Positions 1 through 10,792 of a DNA stretch of 35,000 nt are shown piece after piece (the first letter of the stretch is position 1; every line of letters starts with the position of its first letter). Position numbers and translations under genes: made by a program. Origin of the DNA: Symbiodinium natans (Eukaryota; Sar; Dinophyceae; Suessiales; Symbiodiniaceae); NCBI GenBank assembly GCA_905221605.1, contig CAJNDS010000711.1, forward strand, positions 17,611 through 52,610. The letters are read 5' to 3'. Under the pieces are notes generated by a model. The model had not been told where the DNA came from. It saw only the letters and a list, made by a program, of their open reading frames with translations, and ran no database searches.

Positions 1-148
1 ATGACAAAACTACGTTTAACACAGGCGCGCTCATCGACTTGCGCCCAAGCATCACCATCCACAGGCTCCACCGGAAAGGCAGGACTCACATCCTTAGACG
101 TGACAGTGAGCGATGAGTTGTAGCTGATACTATTTTGCGTGGTGGGAC

Positions 149-510
149 GTGCTTCAGGCGAAGATTTCTTCATACAAGATTCCCGCTGATTTCGCACCAT
201 TCCGGCTTGCGCCGCACATAGAATGGAGAGTCAACAATGATTGGGCTGTGGTGCGCAGGAAACAAGGCATTGCTCAAATCACGAAGATGTGGCAGAATCA
301 TGCCCAGAAGCCTGGGAGTTGCATCCTCAACACCCAGTGCTGAGAACGCTAGGATTTCCACGAGGTTTTCCTGGCGCTATGCTCTACTGCCCTACATGGA
401 AAACTGCTTTCTGGACAGATAGCATCTCAGAATCATGGAACCTGTTCTACGAGTACTTCAAGATTATGGCCACGTCAACATCATCCGACACAAGGCCTGA
501 GTCAGACTAA
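149..510 (+). CDS. 3' part of an unrecognised gene, probably two exons
   Basis: Two stretches have protein-like composition. Frame 2 from 149 to about 340 reads without a stop and includes the segment FAPFRLAPHIEWRVNNDW. Frame 1 from about 420 to 510 reads SISESWNLFYEYFKIM and ends in a TAA at 508-510. A frame change between them implies an intron around 335-420, with a TTTCTGGACAG acceptor-like site ending near 419, but I could not make the phases match. I do not recognise the family. It could be the end of a separate gene or of another copy of the mobile element that follows. The window begins inside or just before it, so its 5' end is not visible. Confidence 0.3.
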
Positions 511-520
511 CCTGATATGT

Positions 521-858
521 TGCGGTAAATAACGAGCGTCATATTTATATTTTAAGGTCGACGATTGATTCCGACGAAATCGACGTTGGCGTCGCTCCTG
601 CCAGTCCGAAAATGCATCCTGACATAGATGAAGCACTGACGCAAGGTACTGCGTACATTTTATAGTGTATTCATCATGTTAGATTTGAACTTGAATGCGC
701 CGCAATGCTTCTCTGCAATCATACCGATATAAGCATTCTTAATCCTCCGATCGTATTCTGAGGTCGCGACTGGAAGCCGAGGCAATCGGCGCTAGCGTCG
801 CAGACACGAGCCCAACAATGCTTCTCAACATGGATTCGTAGCAAACGCCTTGAAGGTC
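521..858. other. spacer with possible small exon pieces
   Basis: No long open frame. A short stretch at about 596-645 followed by CAAG|GTACTG looks like an exon end, and an AG|GTCGCG near 763 looks like an acceptor, so the large gene downstream may begin here. I could not find a frame that links these pieces to the exon ending at 955. No promoter motif was recognised. Confidence 0.25.
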
Positions 859-3180
859 AAGCGGCATGTTCGCATTCCAAGGTCACCTACTGCGTTCACT
901 GCCACAGCTGAAGTGCACGTTGAGACTGCGATTCGAAGAAGGCTTCTTGTCAAGGGTATGTACTTAATACATTTGTGCGCGCGCTCTTTACTTGGAAGCT
1001 AGATGTTATAATTTAGCTTTCTGCAATTCCTAGCAGCTGACAGGTGGTCTCGACAACAGAACTTGACTTCGGACGTGCGTCTTGGAATACATTTGTTCGA
1101 CTGTCATTGCGTCTAACCTTTGAACGAAATACATAACGTTACTTAGGTCAAACATCGCAAAACTTCCAGTTCGCAGATGGCATCGTCCCACCGCTGCAAG
1201 AGATTTCTTGGGCGGTTCTGACGCTGCTTCACTCTGTCACCGAGAGAGTCTGCAGCAACCACAGCCTTTGCGGCCCAACTTATTGTCTGTGTCAGTGCTG
1301 GAGAAAGCAGCGAGCAGTCGGTGTGGAAGAGACTATCTTGCCGGCGGCAACAGAAAGCCTCACAGCGGAAGGTGTGACGCTCAAGCAGCGATTCCATTGG
1401 AAGTGTTGACGTCATTGCCTCTTTACTTTTGCGACTATCGGTACTTACATATTCTGGCAGCAACTTCAACGTCAATGCTGGCATCTACACGTCGGAAACG
1501 TAACTGGGACAACAGAGATGTAGATCTCGACAATCAGCAGGATCTACTGGTGACGCAAAGACTTCGATCCATGGCAGCTCTTGTTGCTACGGCTCGGAGC
1601 ATATCCGTGAACCTACATCAGCTTTCAATGTTTCTGAACATACCTCAGAATGTGAGACTGTGCTGGAACGTAGAAGCCCTTCCACCTCAGATTGCTTTCA
1701 ACAGCTTCAAGTTTGGCTGCATTTCCACGGCACCCTTGATGGGCTGCGCTGATTTCCATGTATTCTTGCCTGACGATGTGCGAGGTCTGTACGTGGGTGT
1801 TAAAGAATTTCGAGGTGAACGGAAATCGTACTGCCGAATAGATAATGTGTTTCAAGACACAATTACCTGGTCAATGGGCGTTAACCAGCACCCTGTCATG
1901 CCCCATAGATCTGCGAGCAGACATGCCCCTCGGCCAAATGCTATTAATACCTTTCAGATCCGCTGGAACGATCGCAATTTTGCGATAGCACTCAACGGAG
2001 AAGGGGTTTCTCATTGTCGACTGCGGCAAGAGCACGTCAACGGTGCAGCGCCGCCGCTGTCCGACGTCGTCTTCATGGCCTTCGGTCGGGGACGATACAT
2101 TCCAGCTCCACTTTTCTTGCCGCTGTCCTCGCCTATTCAGCTGAACTCTCAGATACAATGCGGCATTTGTAATCGATACTATCCTTTGGACAGACCGAGA
2201 TGGAGTGTTTGCCCCCTTTGCAACACCTGGATCTGCAGCACGCACTGCGAGCGATCGCCGTCAAGACGATGTCCGCATTGCGTCATGCAGTTGAGCGATT
2301 ACTTGGGTGGATCGGAGGACGCTATGATTGACGCGGTCGTCCTGGACGCGTATCGAAGAGGACTTTACTACAGTCATAACGATCTTGTGATGTTGTTTGT
2401 ACTCATTGAGTATATGTTTTGTCCGCAAGCTTTAATATTAACAAGTCCAGGAGACTCACACGCTATCAGTTCTAGCTCAGCAACTGCGCGGGTGTCGCTG
2501 TCAGAAAGTAAGCCTTATCAGTTCAACTGGAGATTGCTCTTCCGAAGAGACTACCACACTTGCTTCGTCCACTCGCTGAACGTACGCAGCAGAGACCCTT
2601 CGATGCATTCATGTATTTCCTTCGAATCAACCAGGTGCATCGCGTAGCAGACATGATCATATATATGTTGTTTTACGCCGTTAGTTGATGAGTCGCACAG
2701 GAATATAGATCTTTTCTGCTCAAGCTCGCGTTGAGTCGATGCGATGCTATGTCAGGATTACTGCGGTGGGTCGTTGGACGAAATGGACGTGGAGCAGAAT
2801 AGCGAATCTGCTTTCGGTCGTGCCTTTCACGCAAAATTGCGCGAACACTATCACACATACTGTTTGATTTTGACTTTTCGCATTCATTATGTTGCAGCAG
2901 TACCCTCGGCGTATTATCCTGTCACGCACGCTCGCTGTCGATACACCACTGAGGCTGGTGGGAGGCTCCTCTTCCGCTTCTCGTCGGTAGCGTTCTTGAT
3001 GTTACCGAGCCCCAGACGCCAATTTTCCAACTGCCTGATCATCCGGAAATCACAAATCCAGATCATCTGACTGCGTGCACGTGGCTGGCCGAACTCAATT
3101 CTCATCCTTCCGACGCGAGATTGCGTTTTCAAGCAGATGGACACTTGTACTTCTTCGATGAGAAGAAGATAGACACCAGT
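859..3180 (+). CDS. N-terminal exons of the polyprotein, with a RING-like zinc finger
   Basis: Exons at about 859-955, 1037-1084, 1147-1402, 1461-1499, 1561-2398, 2451-2507, 2548-2634, 2701-2769 and 2898-3180 form one reading frame with matching phases. Inside the 838-nt exon, positions 2159-2281 encode a treble-clef/RING-like pattern: CGIC, 13 residues, CPLC, then C-x2-HC, then CPHC, which is eight metal-ligand candidates. The 200 residues before it look beta-rich and I could not assign them. The last exon encodes RLRFQADGHLYFFDEKK, which flows into the nuclease domain of the following exon. Between 2898 and 3180 coding potential moves from frame 3 to frame 1 near 2955, which may be a sequencing error, a frameshift or an unrecognised splice. 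The 5' start is not established. The role is unknown; a ligase or DNA-binding scaffold is possible. Confidence 0.5.
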
Positions 3181-3239
3181 GCGGCTTGAATGCATTTATG
3201 AATAATGTGTCTTGGCAAGCAAAATAATTCCTGATACAG
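3181..3239 (+). other. predicted 59-nt GC-AG intron
   Basis: The frame-1 coding stretch ending ...KKIDTS and the frame-3 stretch beginning SCVKLDQVTTLIH join exactly if the segment starting GCGGCTTG and ending TGATACAG is removed at phase 0. A stop (TGA 3187-3189) and a frame change are removed with it. Confidence 0.55.
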
Positions 3240-6200
3240 AGCTGCGTGAAACTTGATCAGGTCACGACTTTGATTCATTCTCACGCAGAAGAATTTGATC
3301 CAAGCCTTGCCATCACAACAATGAAGACTGGCAAGAATTGGCCACGCCCAGAGTACATGACAGATGAGTACAACATCGCCGTTATCAAAGTTCTCGTAGG
3401 CAACTGCTCACAAGATGAAACGGCCAAGTTGTTGTCGCTTCTGGCTGACGCAACGACTACTCGATCGGATTTGTGCCACGAGCTGCAGCTTCTAAAGCAC
3501 AAGAGCAGCGTCTGGGAAGATCTGGTGAAAGAGTTCGTGCTAACGGACAGTGAGATCATGCAGACATGGAGTGACAACGCACTGAGGGCTTCAACCGCCG
3601 GCACGTGGATGCATGCCATGTTCGAGCACGTCTTGAACGGCTTCGACGTGATACCCAAATCACTGCACGAAGAGCTGTCGATGTGCTTGCGTTTTCTTTC
3701 TGACACTGTTAACGAATTTCCAAAGCTGCGAACATTTCGCACAGAGTGGACGATCTATGCAATTGACGAAGACGTGGCTGGTTCCATCGACGCAGTCTTT
3801 GTGGATCAGGAAGACGACAAGCTGGTGCTCGTCGACTGGAAGAGATCTAAAAAGCTTCCAGAAAAATATAACGGCTACGGCAAGCTCATGAGCGGCCCCT
3901 TGTCCAGCGTACCTGACTGCCAAGGCGAGCATTACAGGCTGCAGTTGAACATGTACAAGTGGATACTTACCAAGTACTACGAAAAGGATATCAAGTCCAT
4001 GATGGTTGTTTCTACTGCAGCAAATGCAACCAAAGAACCCTTCGTGGATCTAGTTCCAGACATGCAAGAAACTGTGGGAAAGCTCATGTCAGTCAGACGC
4101 GACCAAAGGAAGCAAAGCAAGGCTCACTCGCCAACTTTCCATCAGATGGAGTCGGAAGATGAAGACCTTCACGCAGACGGTGCGGTTTGGGGAAATCAAT
4201 GCCCGAGCGAACCAGTGGCACGAAGTCAAGCTGCACTCCAAGGGGAAGGTCCACAGGAGCTACCTGCTACTGTTCCATTTAGAGTAGTTCACTCCACAGA
4301 CCAAGCGTCGCAACTGGAGCGCGACGATGACGAGGAAGTGCGTCAGCTCATGAGCCAGTTGCACAATATGTTGGATGAACATGTTCCCCCTGCAGCAAAA
4401 AAAAGACGCCTCTTACCAGGAGCAGAAGCGTCTGCGCAGCAGTTTGCCGATACCTTTGCCTTGTGCAGTAAGAAGATTTCTTCTGTGCTCAGTACTTACG
4501 ATCCAGACGTCAAGCAGGACCGATCCTACATCAGAGTGCAGACGGAGTCCATGCTGAACACGCTGGCGGCGCGGTTCCCCGATACAAGCGAGGAGTTGCG
4601 GAGAATCATCGCAGTGGCAGCAGCAATAGCCGAAGGCAGAGTGCCGCCAAAACCCATGCTGGCCGACGCTGCTGCATTGTCCTGGATGATCGAAGGGGGC
4701 CGCCACATGAGAGTTCACAAGGGATTTTTATACATTTACAATGACGACGGCAGTTTCTTGCCGTTTTCGGGCATACCTCCCGAGGCAGTCCTGCACCGAC
4801 TTGGCTCATTTTTCACGATCTTGGAGGGCGTGTTTCGCAGATTGCGACCGTCTGTGCGCAAAGATGGCGACAGTGTTGCGAACGCAGTCGTCGCCGACAA
4901 GCAAAATTATGTCTCAGACTCAGACTTTTTCTTAGCTTGCAGGCAAGCTGCTGCGAGGCGTCCGAACAGCATTCAGGTAGAAAACAGACTAGACGATCCA
5001 GAGCCGGCTGATGACGTGATGGCCGTTGCTGCAAACAGACAGGACCAGGACAGTTCAGGCTCATGGACAACGGACAAGGCTGACGATGTGTTCAAATTGG
5101 CATTCTGTCTGAAGCATGAGTTTATGCACACCAGAATGATATCCCTCATCGTAGAGTGGTGTGAGACGGAGGACCAGCGTCAGCCCGCCATATGCTACGA
5201 CGACATATGCTTTGCGTACGACAAAGCCGACTCATCACTTTCAATTACGCCAGTGCCGAAAGGTCCCTTCAATAACTGCTATGTGTATGTGCCCCATTCT
5301 CTGCTCGATCCCGTCCTGCAGTGCGTTGAAGAGAAACTTCATCGCTTTTACAGGCAAACCTTCTGGGCGAACCACAACGTCTTCGTTTGCTGCCAGGCAG
5401 CATTGGCGATAGCAAAGCGAGGCTATAACGTTGATCGCTGCTTCATAGGCATCTCGCCAGGTGGTGTTGGACAAAGCCTGTATTCCTTGCATCTGGCCGA
5501 GATGTACAAACATAACCATTGCCTATTTGATCCAAATCTTTGGTACATGGAAGAAGAGATCCGTAAACAGGTGGAGACGCTTGCTCGATGCTTCATCATC
5601 ACAGGTCAGGAAGCGCCTGAGTCCTCGAAGAAGCTCCACACGGATCTGTACAAAAAGACAATGTCGGGCGATGGGATTATGGGCCGCAAGCCTTATGGCT
5701 ACACTACTCGAATGTTTTCGATAGTCGGATGGAAGAGGCTGGAAGTTAACCGCCTCATGAAATTCGTGGGCGTTCACTTAGGAAACTTCAATTCCATGCT
5801 GCGACGAGCGTTCGTCTGGAAAGTCAAGGCCAGGTTCGTTGCGAAGAAGTTCTTGGAGAGGTACCCCGACCACGAGCTTGACGGCATCTTTGAAAGCGAT
5901 CCGACACTTGCCAAGTTTTTTTTGATGTCGCAGGCATCTATAGCTGGACTCCGGATACAATGGGCTTTCGAAGCAGAACACAGCCTGGAAGAGTGTTATC
6001 AGATCATCGAGGATTACGTGAACGGTGGTGATATGTATCTCACCGAAGATTCAATGCGTCTTGCCTGCGATCTTCCAATCAGACAGCGTCACGAGCAAAC
6101 CGAAGCAGGACTAGCAGCTGTGATAGCCACAGAAGAAGACAGTGAGAAAAATCAGGATGCAGAAGCGAGCAGTTGGACTCGGCTTCAGGAGTTCTTGATA

Positions 6201-8555
6201 AAAAAGCTGCTTGAGTCTGGATCGGAGACGTTGACTTATCACCAGTTCAAAGCTATGTCTTTCAAAGACGTTCAGGTTCCGAATCTTCCGAAAGACAATC
6301 TGTGGTCCAAGCTGATACCAGAAGATCTCATGGTGGAAGGTATTATCAAGCATAAGACCAGCAAGAAGAAGTCTGGCGCGTATATACCAAAGATCAAGTT
6401 TGACCAGACACTTCAGGAAGTTTGCAAGAAAAACCCTGACGAGCAGCAGATGATCTTCACGGAAAAATATGACGTTGCCAAACTTCGAGACTACGCTTAC
6501 AAACACCTGTCGCGTGCCAAAAATGCTGAGACATTCCGAGAATATTACGCAGCAGTCCTGAAGGCGCTGAGGTCACCGCAGAAAGCTAAAGCTGGCAGAA
6601 AAACTGCAGCAACTGCAGATCTCATTCGAAAGACTCAGGCAAAGCTAGACAAACTTGCCTCGCACGAAGATGATGTCCAGAGGATGTTAGGCAGCAAGCG
6701 ACGATTGAAGGAGAAGACTTCTGGTGATGACATCGCCGATGTTCGAGAAGTGCAAGGACAAGTGATCAAGCAGGTGGAGTATCACTACTCCGAAGAAGTG
6801 CAGTTATCTGTGCAAGGCAGAAAGTATTCTCATGCTGGAAATGCTCAGACATCCTCACGAAGGCTGCAGGCGATAATTTTGGACGGACACACAATGGATC
6901 TGGATATTTCAAACTGCTGTGTCTCCATCCTGCATCAGTTGCTGGAAAAACTGAAGCCGAAGCCTCCTCTACCTGACGAACTGAAAACATTTCTCCACGA
7001 GCTGCTCACGCAACGCGAGTCTGTGATCGAGAAACTGGGCTTGAACTTTTCAGAAGGCAAGGAAGCAATCAACAAGGTCCTGAATGGTGGAAACCCGCCG
7101 GATTCTTGCAAAGACAACGAGACTGCGAAGAAACTACAAAGGCTTTCCCTATACTGCAGATGGATTGCATGCAATCTATTGCATGAGGATTATTTGTCTT
7201 TGGCAGAGAACGTCACTAAAACTTTTCCGAGCGCGACAATTTTCAGTCTCATGTGGACATGTGTCGAAGATTGGATACTGGATGTTTGGGCAGCTCACGT
7301 GAGCAAGATCAAGCCTGATCATGTCTCGCTTCATTTCGATGGCTTGCGCGTGAGCACGGATGTCATTCCTGATGTGGATGCTTTTACAAAAGACTGTAGC
7401 GCTCACATATCGCAAGAGACAACGTTCAACGTGAAAATCGTTCGGAAGACGCACAAGACAGTTTTGCAAAGCATACGCCAAGCTTGCGAGTCAGAATCAA
7501 GCATCAGCACCATGCCACCAATCTTGACGGAGGACGGCAACTGTGTTCCTTGTGCAATGTGGCACGCTTTCGCCTCCATCAGATCTGGAGTGGAGGCAAT
7601 GCTTAAGAAAGAAGCACCGCAGGAAGGCGACCGTGCCGCCAAGCACAGGAAGTATGGCGAAACTGCTCAGGCGCTTGGCATCACTCTGTCGTGTTGCGAT
7701 GGCTTGCCTCCTCCCGCAGTCAAGTCTTTCATTTTACACTCGGAAAATGCTGGACGACCTCACTGCGTCGCAGTGCAACTGAGTGCGGACTGCAGCTACG
7801 CTTCTGTGTTTGACGGCTCTACATACAGAAGGCTGCCATACAACAGTTTCCGGAACGCTGTCTGCGTCGGATTCGACGTCCCCACCGTCGCAACATTCTG
7901 GCAAGCGAAGTCGAAAGATGAGCAAAAAGTTGAAGCGATTCTGCTGGATCTACAAGCAGGAGCTCACGACGATGATATGTCTAGTGACGAAGAGTCTGAA
8001 GATTTTACTCGTCGATGCTCTTCTGCTGTGATTTTGCTGGACGAGGACGACACCTTGTGTGTGTCTGATGGAATTCTGGATGCCATGTCTGAAGAGGTCG
8101 CAGATGTCATGAGTGATCTTTCGAAGAAGAGTTATCGGACAGAAGGGCGTACTGTGTGTCCATTTTGTCCTTTTCGGTCTTTCAAGCAGCTAAGACAATT
8201 GCGAACCCACATCACAAAGCACCACACGCGGAAAAATCAGTACATATGTTCCGGCGCCAAGCAAACGAAGGTGGTGTTGGCCCTATACGACTTTGCAGCA
8301 TCTCAGCAAACGGTGCAGGAGAAATACTTGCGTGAAAGCTGTCAGATTCTTCGAAGCACCATTACTCCGGCTTTGAGTTGTAGTCTCAGCCACATCGACA
8401 AGCATATCCGGCTGGTGCTGAAGGCATCCGGTCCGGTCTATGTGAACTTGGACAGCATTGGAAAGACCGAGAACGTCAGGCGTGTTCGCAACATGTATTA
8501 TGACCACACCTTCGCCGACCTCGCAGTGCAAGAGATGATCATGCAGCACGCGCAG
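3240..8555 (+). CDS. polyprotein core: PD-(D/E)XK nuclease, SF3-like ATPase, TV-Pol-like polymerase, cysteine peptidase, C2H2 finger
   Basis: This 5.3-kb exon has no in-frame ATG at its left end, which fits an exon entered by splicing. Numbering residues from position 3246, 179-203 carry GSIDAVF and LVLVDWKRSKK, with YRLQLNMYK at 230-238, the layout of PD-(D/E)XK nucleases. Residues 735-744, GISPGGVGQS, resemble an SF3 P-loop but with Gln for the catalytic Lys; a downstream GWKRLEVN segment near 829 fits the SF3 core. Residues 1190-1370 contain LDISNCCVSIL (motif A-like), RESVIEKLGLNFSEGKEAI (motif B-like) and SLHFDGLRV (motif C-like), as in the TV-Pol group related to family A polymerases. 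Residues 1430-1525 have DGNC (Cys1433), PHCVAV (His1506) and VFDG, as in papain/OTU-like peptidases. Residues 1638-1659 form a C2H2 finger. Domain calls are from motifs by eye. Confidence 0.7.
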
Positions 8556-8619
8556 GAATCATGGCCACCATTATTATTTCATAGTAGCGCTAGTTCTCTT
8601 GTATAATTTCTATGTACAG
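8556..8619 (+). other. predicted 64-nt GA-AG intron joining polymerase and transposase parts
   Basis: Removal of the segment from GAATCATGG to TATGTACAG joins ...EMIMQHAQ to FYLAELFRSK at phase 0 and removes the TAA at 8604-8606. GA donors are known in dinoflagellates. The length matches the other small introns of the same gene. Confidence 0.5.
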
Positions 8620-10068
8620 TTTTACCTTGCTGAACTGTTTCGAAGTAAGGTAAGAGCACTCGGGCCTCGCTTCCATATTGCAGCGCATGCGACCGCGAAC
8701 AGGCTGTCATCTCTTTTGCCTGTGAACGTTCGATTTTGGCTTCCTATTCTGGAAGACATTGCGCAGTCCAGCGCATTCAAAGGAAGCGTTTCCCGAATGA
8801 CTGACCTCCTCGAGAAGAACAAGGAATGGATGTACGTCAGTCTCGATGCGACTATGAAGACATGCATGAAATTAAAAGGACAGGAGTCGTATAGAGCTGC
8901 CAAGCAAGTCCGAGACGCTGCACCATTCGACGACACCATCGCCTGGCGGAGGCTATTGACAGCAAGAGGCAGGTCAGGTGCTGTTCTCCTGATGCATCCA
9001 CTTCCGTCGGAAAAATCCGAGTATGTGGCTGCTGCTCTAGGCGATAATTTTAATTCGTCGCAGCTGAACATGATCGAGTACTTGGCAACGGACAGTCCCT
9101 CATCAAAGTTTTATGGCGAAATGAAGTCCATATGTCCACGCCTCAAGGCAATGTGTCTGGATCCCATTCACCTGGCAATCGTTTACGAATATGCGCAGTG
9201 GAACAAGAAAACCACTGGTTCCAAAACTCTGAGAAGATTGCTGCGTAAATTCATAGTGCCTTGCCAACAGGGGGACACTGAGTGGAGCAGTGTTTTCTTC
9301 ACTGGCGAAGATTCCCTGCCGCTGAATCGAGATGAGGAGAGCGCCAGGAATGCTATTCTTCCGCCATGGATGCCGGAGCGGGATGCCCGAATGAAGTTAT
9401 CTGGTCTGGAGACGACTACACCCTTTCGGAAACGAATTGATTTCATTCACTGTCTCGCTGCGATTTGTTCACTTCATCAGACTGAAGTTCAACGCAAAGT
9501 GACGGGCGCCAATAAGGAAGTCTATCGCGTGCTCTGGTCTGCATGCGCCCCAGATCGTTTAGAATGGTTAATGAACAATATCCGCATAAGGATGCGGTTT
9601 CCCAAAGAGTACCTGCCCTTGCTTCCGAGCGGTACCTCAAGTAACGAAGCACTGCACGCCGAACTGAATTCATGGAACCGATCGACGAACGTCATGCACA
9701 GATCTACTCTAGCTTTAAAACTCAAGTACTACAGTTACATTAAACTGCTGTCTCACCACGTTGCATGTCAGTTTCCAATGTCGACTGTAACGTCGGAAAG
9801 CGTGTTGCTCGCGAGATGCACCCAGAACTCTCTCTGGTCGGAGACCGACTGGTCCGAGTGGTGTTCTGAGCAGACACACCAGGGAGCACAAGCAAAAAGC
9901 AACTTGCCTCTGGTAAAGATGAGACAGGACGAGGAGGTTCTTGTTCGGAGATGGCTCGCGAAGCGACCTGCGTCCCGATCCGCTTCTAAGAAGCCAAAGC
10001 AGCACGTGACTCCTCTGAATTTACGCAGGCGCAACACCTTGCGAAGCGCAGGCAGGAAAGCACGGTAA
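8620..10068 (+). CDS. DDE-type transposase domain, C-terminal exon of the polyprotein
   Basis: The exon is open from about 8599 and ends at TAA 10066-10068. No in-frame ATG lies at its left edge, so it is best read as spliced to the preceding exon over 8556-8619. Numbering from 8599, candidate catalytic acids are D83 in SLDATMK, D165 in ATDSPS, a further D188 in LDPIHL and E350 in SSNEALHAEL, a spacing consistent with a DDE/RNase H-fold transposase with an insertion before the Glu. The C terminus (450-489) is strongly basic and may bind DNA or act as a nuclear signal. The zinc finger and about 120 residues at the end of the preceding exon probably form its N-terminal part. The exact transposase superfamily is not established; the long insertion recalls hAT- and KDZ-type architectures only in general outline. 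Confidence 0.65.
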   Translation, partial: FYLAELFRSKVRALGPRFHIAAHATANRLSSLLPVNVRFWLPILEDIAQSSAFKGSVSRMTDLLEKNKEWMYVSLDATMKTCMKLKGQESYRAAKQVRDAAPFDDTIAWRRLLTARGRSGAVLLMHPLPSEKSEYVAAALGDNFNSSQLNMIEYLATDSPSSKFYGEMKSICPRLKAMCLDPIHLAIVYEYAQWNKKTTGSKTLRRLLRKFIVPCQQGDTEWSSVFFTGEDSLPLNRDEESARNAILPPWMPERDARMKLSGLETTTPFRKRIDFIHCLAAICSLHQTEVQRKVTGANKEVYRVLWSACAPDRLEWLMNNIRIRMRFPKEYLPLLPSGTSSNEALHAELNSWNRSTNVMHRSTLALKLKYYSYIKLLSHHVACQFPMSTVTSESVLLARCTQNSLWSETDWSEWCSEQTHQGAQAKSNLPLVKMRQDEEVLVRRWLAKRPASRSASKKPKQHVTPLNLRRRNTLRSAGRKAR

Positions 10069-10792
10069 TAGCTTGACGCAAGCTTTCTAGACTTATGAGT
10101 TCTTAGAATAATGATGACGCTTTAGATCGCGCTCGTTGTGCTTCCGTCTGCTTTGCAAGGCTCTGCGAGTTGACAAATTTTTGGTTAGCTCTGCACGTCA
10201 TACGTCGTGTCGTTGTAGGAAAAAAAGGTATGTTTCTAATTAGAGAAACACATGCGCACGCACATACAAACACATTTGCACAACTGAGTTCTTTCATGGA
10301 ACTCTCTAGCGCCATGATTTCTGAGCGCTGCGATTGTGTTAAAACAGAAAAAATCGCTTATTGTATTCGGCTGCGCATGATAGCTTTCTGCGGTTTTTCC
10401 ACTGAAGAAGAGGTTAGACGTCTGAGCGTTTCAACTGTACACACACACACACACACACGCAAGCACACTCGCGCGCGGTGACACATATACGCACATGCGC
10501 AAATGCAGACACATCATTACGTATGCACAGACGCATCCGACCATGTTAATAGCTGCATGTTGCCTTTAAATAGTCAGATTAGTTCGGCGTGTGTGTAGCT
10601 TTAGGAGCATTTTTGACTGAGGTTTTTTGTGTTTCATATTTAATTATGTATAGTTAAACTGGATAACAAAGTAATTCCAGCACATGGGTGCATTTGATCT
10701 GAGTGATTTAGCTAAAACTTAAGTGTACTTTAGATACTTAAGCTCAGATTTCTGAAAACATATCATATTGTCTCAAAATGCAGAAAGCCTTG

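Larger units (their letters stand above)
859..10068 (+). mobile_element. giant polyprotein transposon: nuclease, SF3-like ATPase, TV-Pol-like polymerase, peptidase, DDE transposase
   Basis: One continuous gene can be read by removing introns at 956-1036, 1085-1146, 1403-1460, 1500-1560, 2399-2450, 2508-2547, 2635-2700, 2770-2897, 3181-3239 and 8556-8619. Seven have GT donors, one GC and two GA; every one ends in AG, and exon phases match at each junction. The only break is an apparent frame slip near 2955. The sum is about 2,810 residues. Domain order is RING-like finger, PD-(D/E)XK-type nuclease, SF3-like ATPase, TV-Pol-like polymerase, cysteine peptidase, C2H2 finger, DDE transposase. A replicase-like set joined to a cut-and-paste transposase suggests a self-synthesising transposon. 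I could not identify terminal inverted repeats or target-site duplications, so the element ends are unknown and the limits given are those of the gene. Confidence 0.65.

Noticed and set aside
3959-4162. 67-codon frame with Cys/His residues inside the long exon
   Set aside because: It is a shadow of the polyprotein core in another frame.
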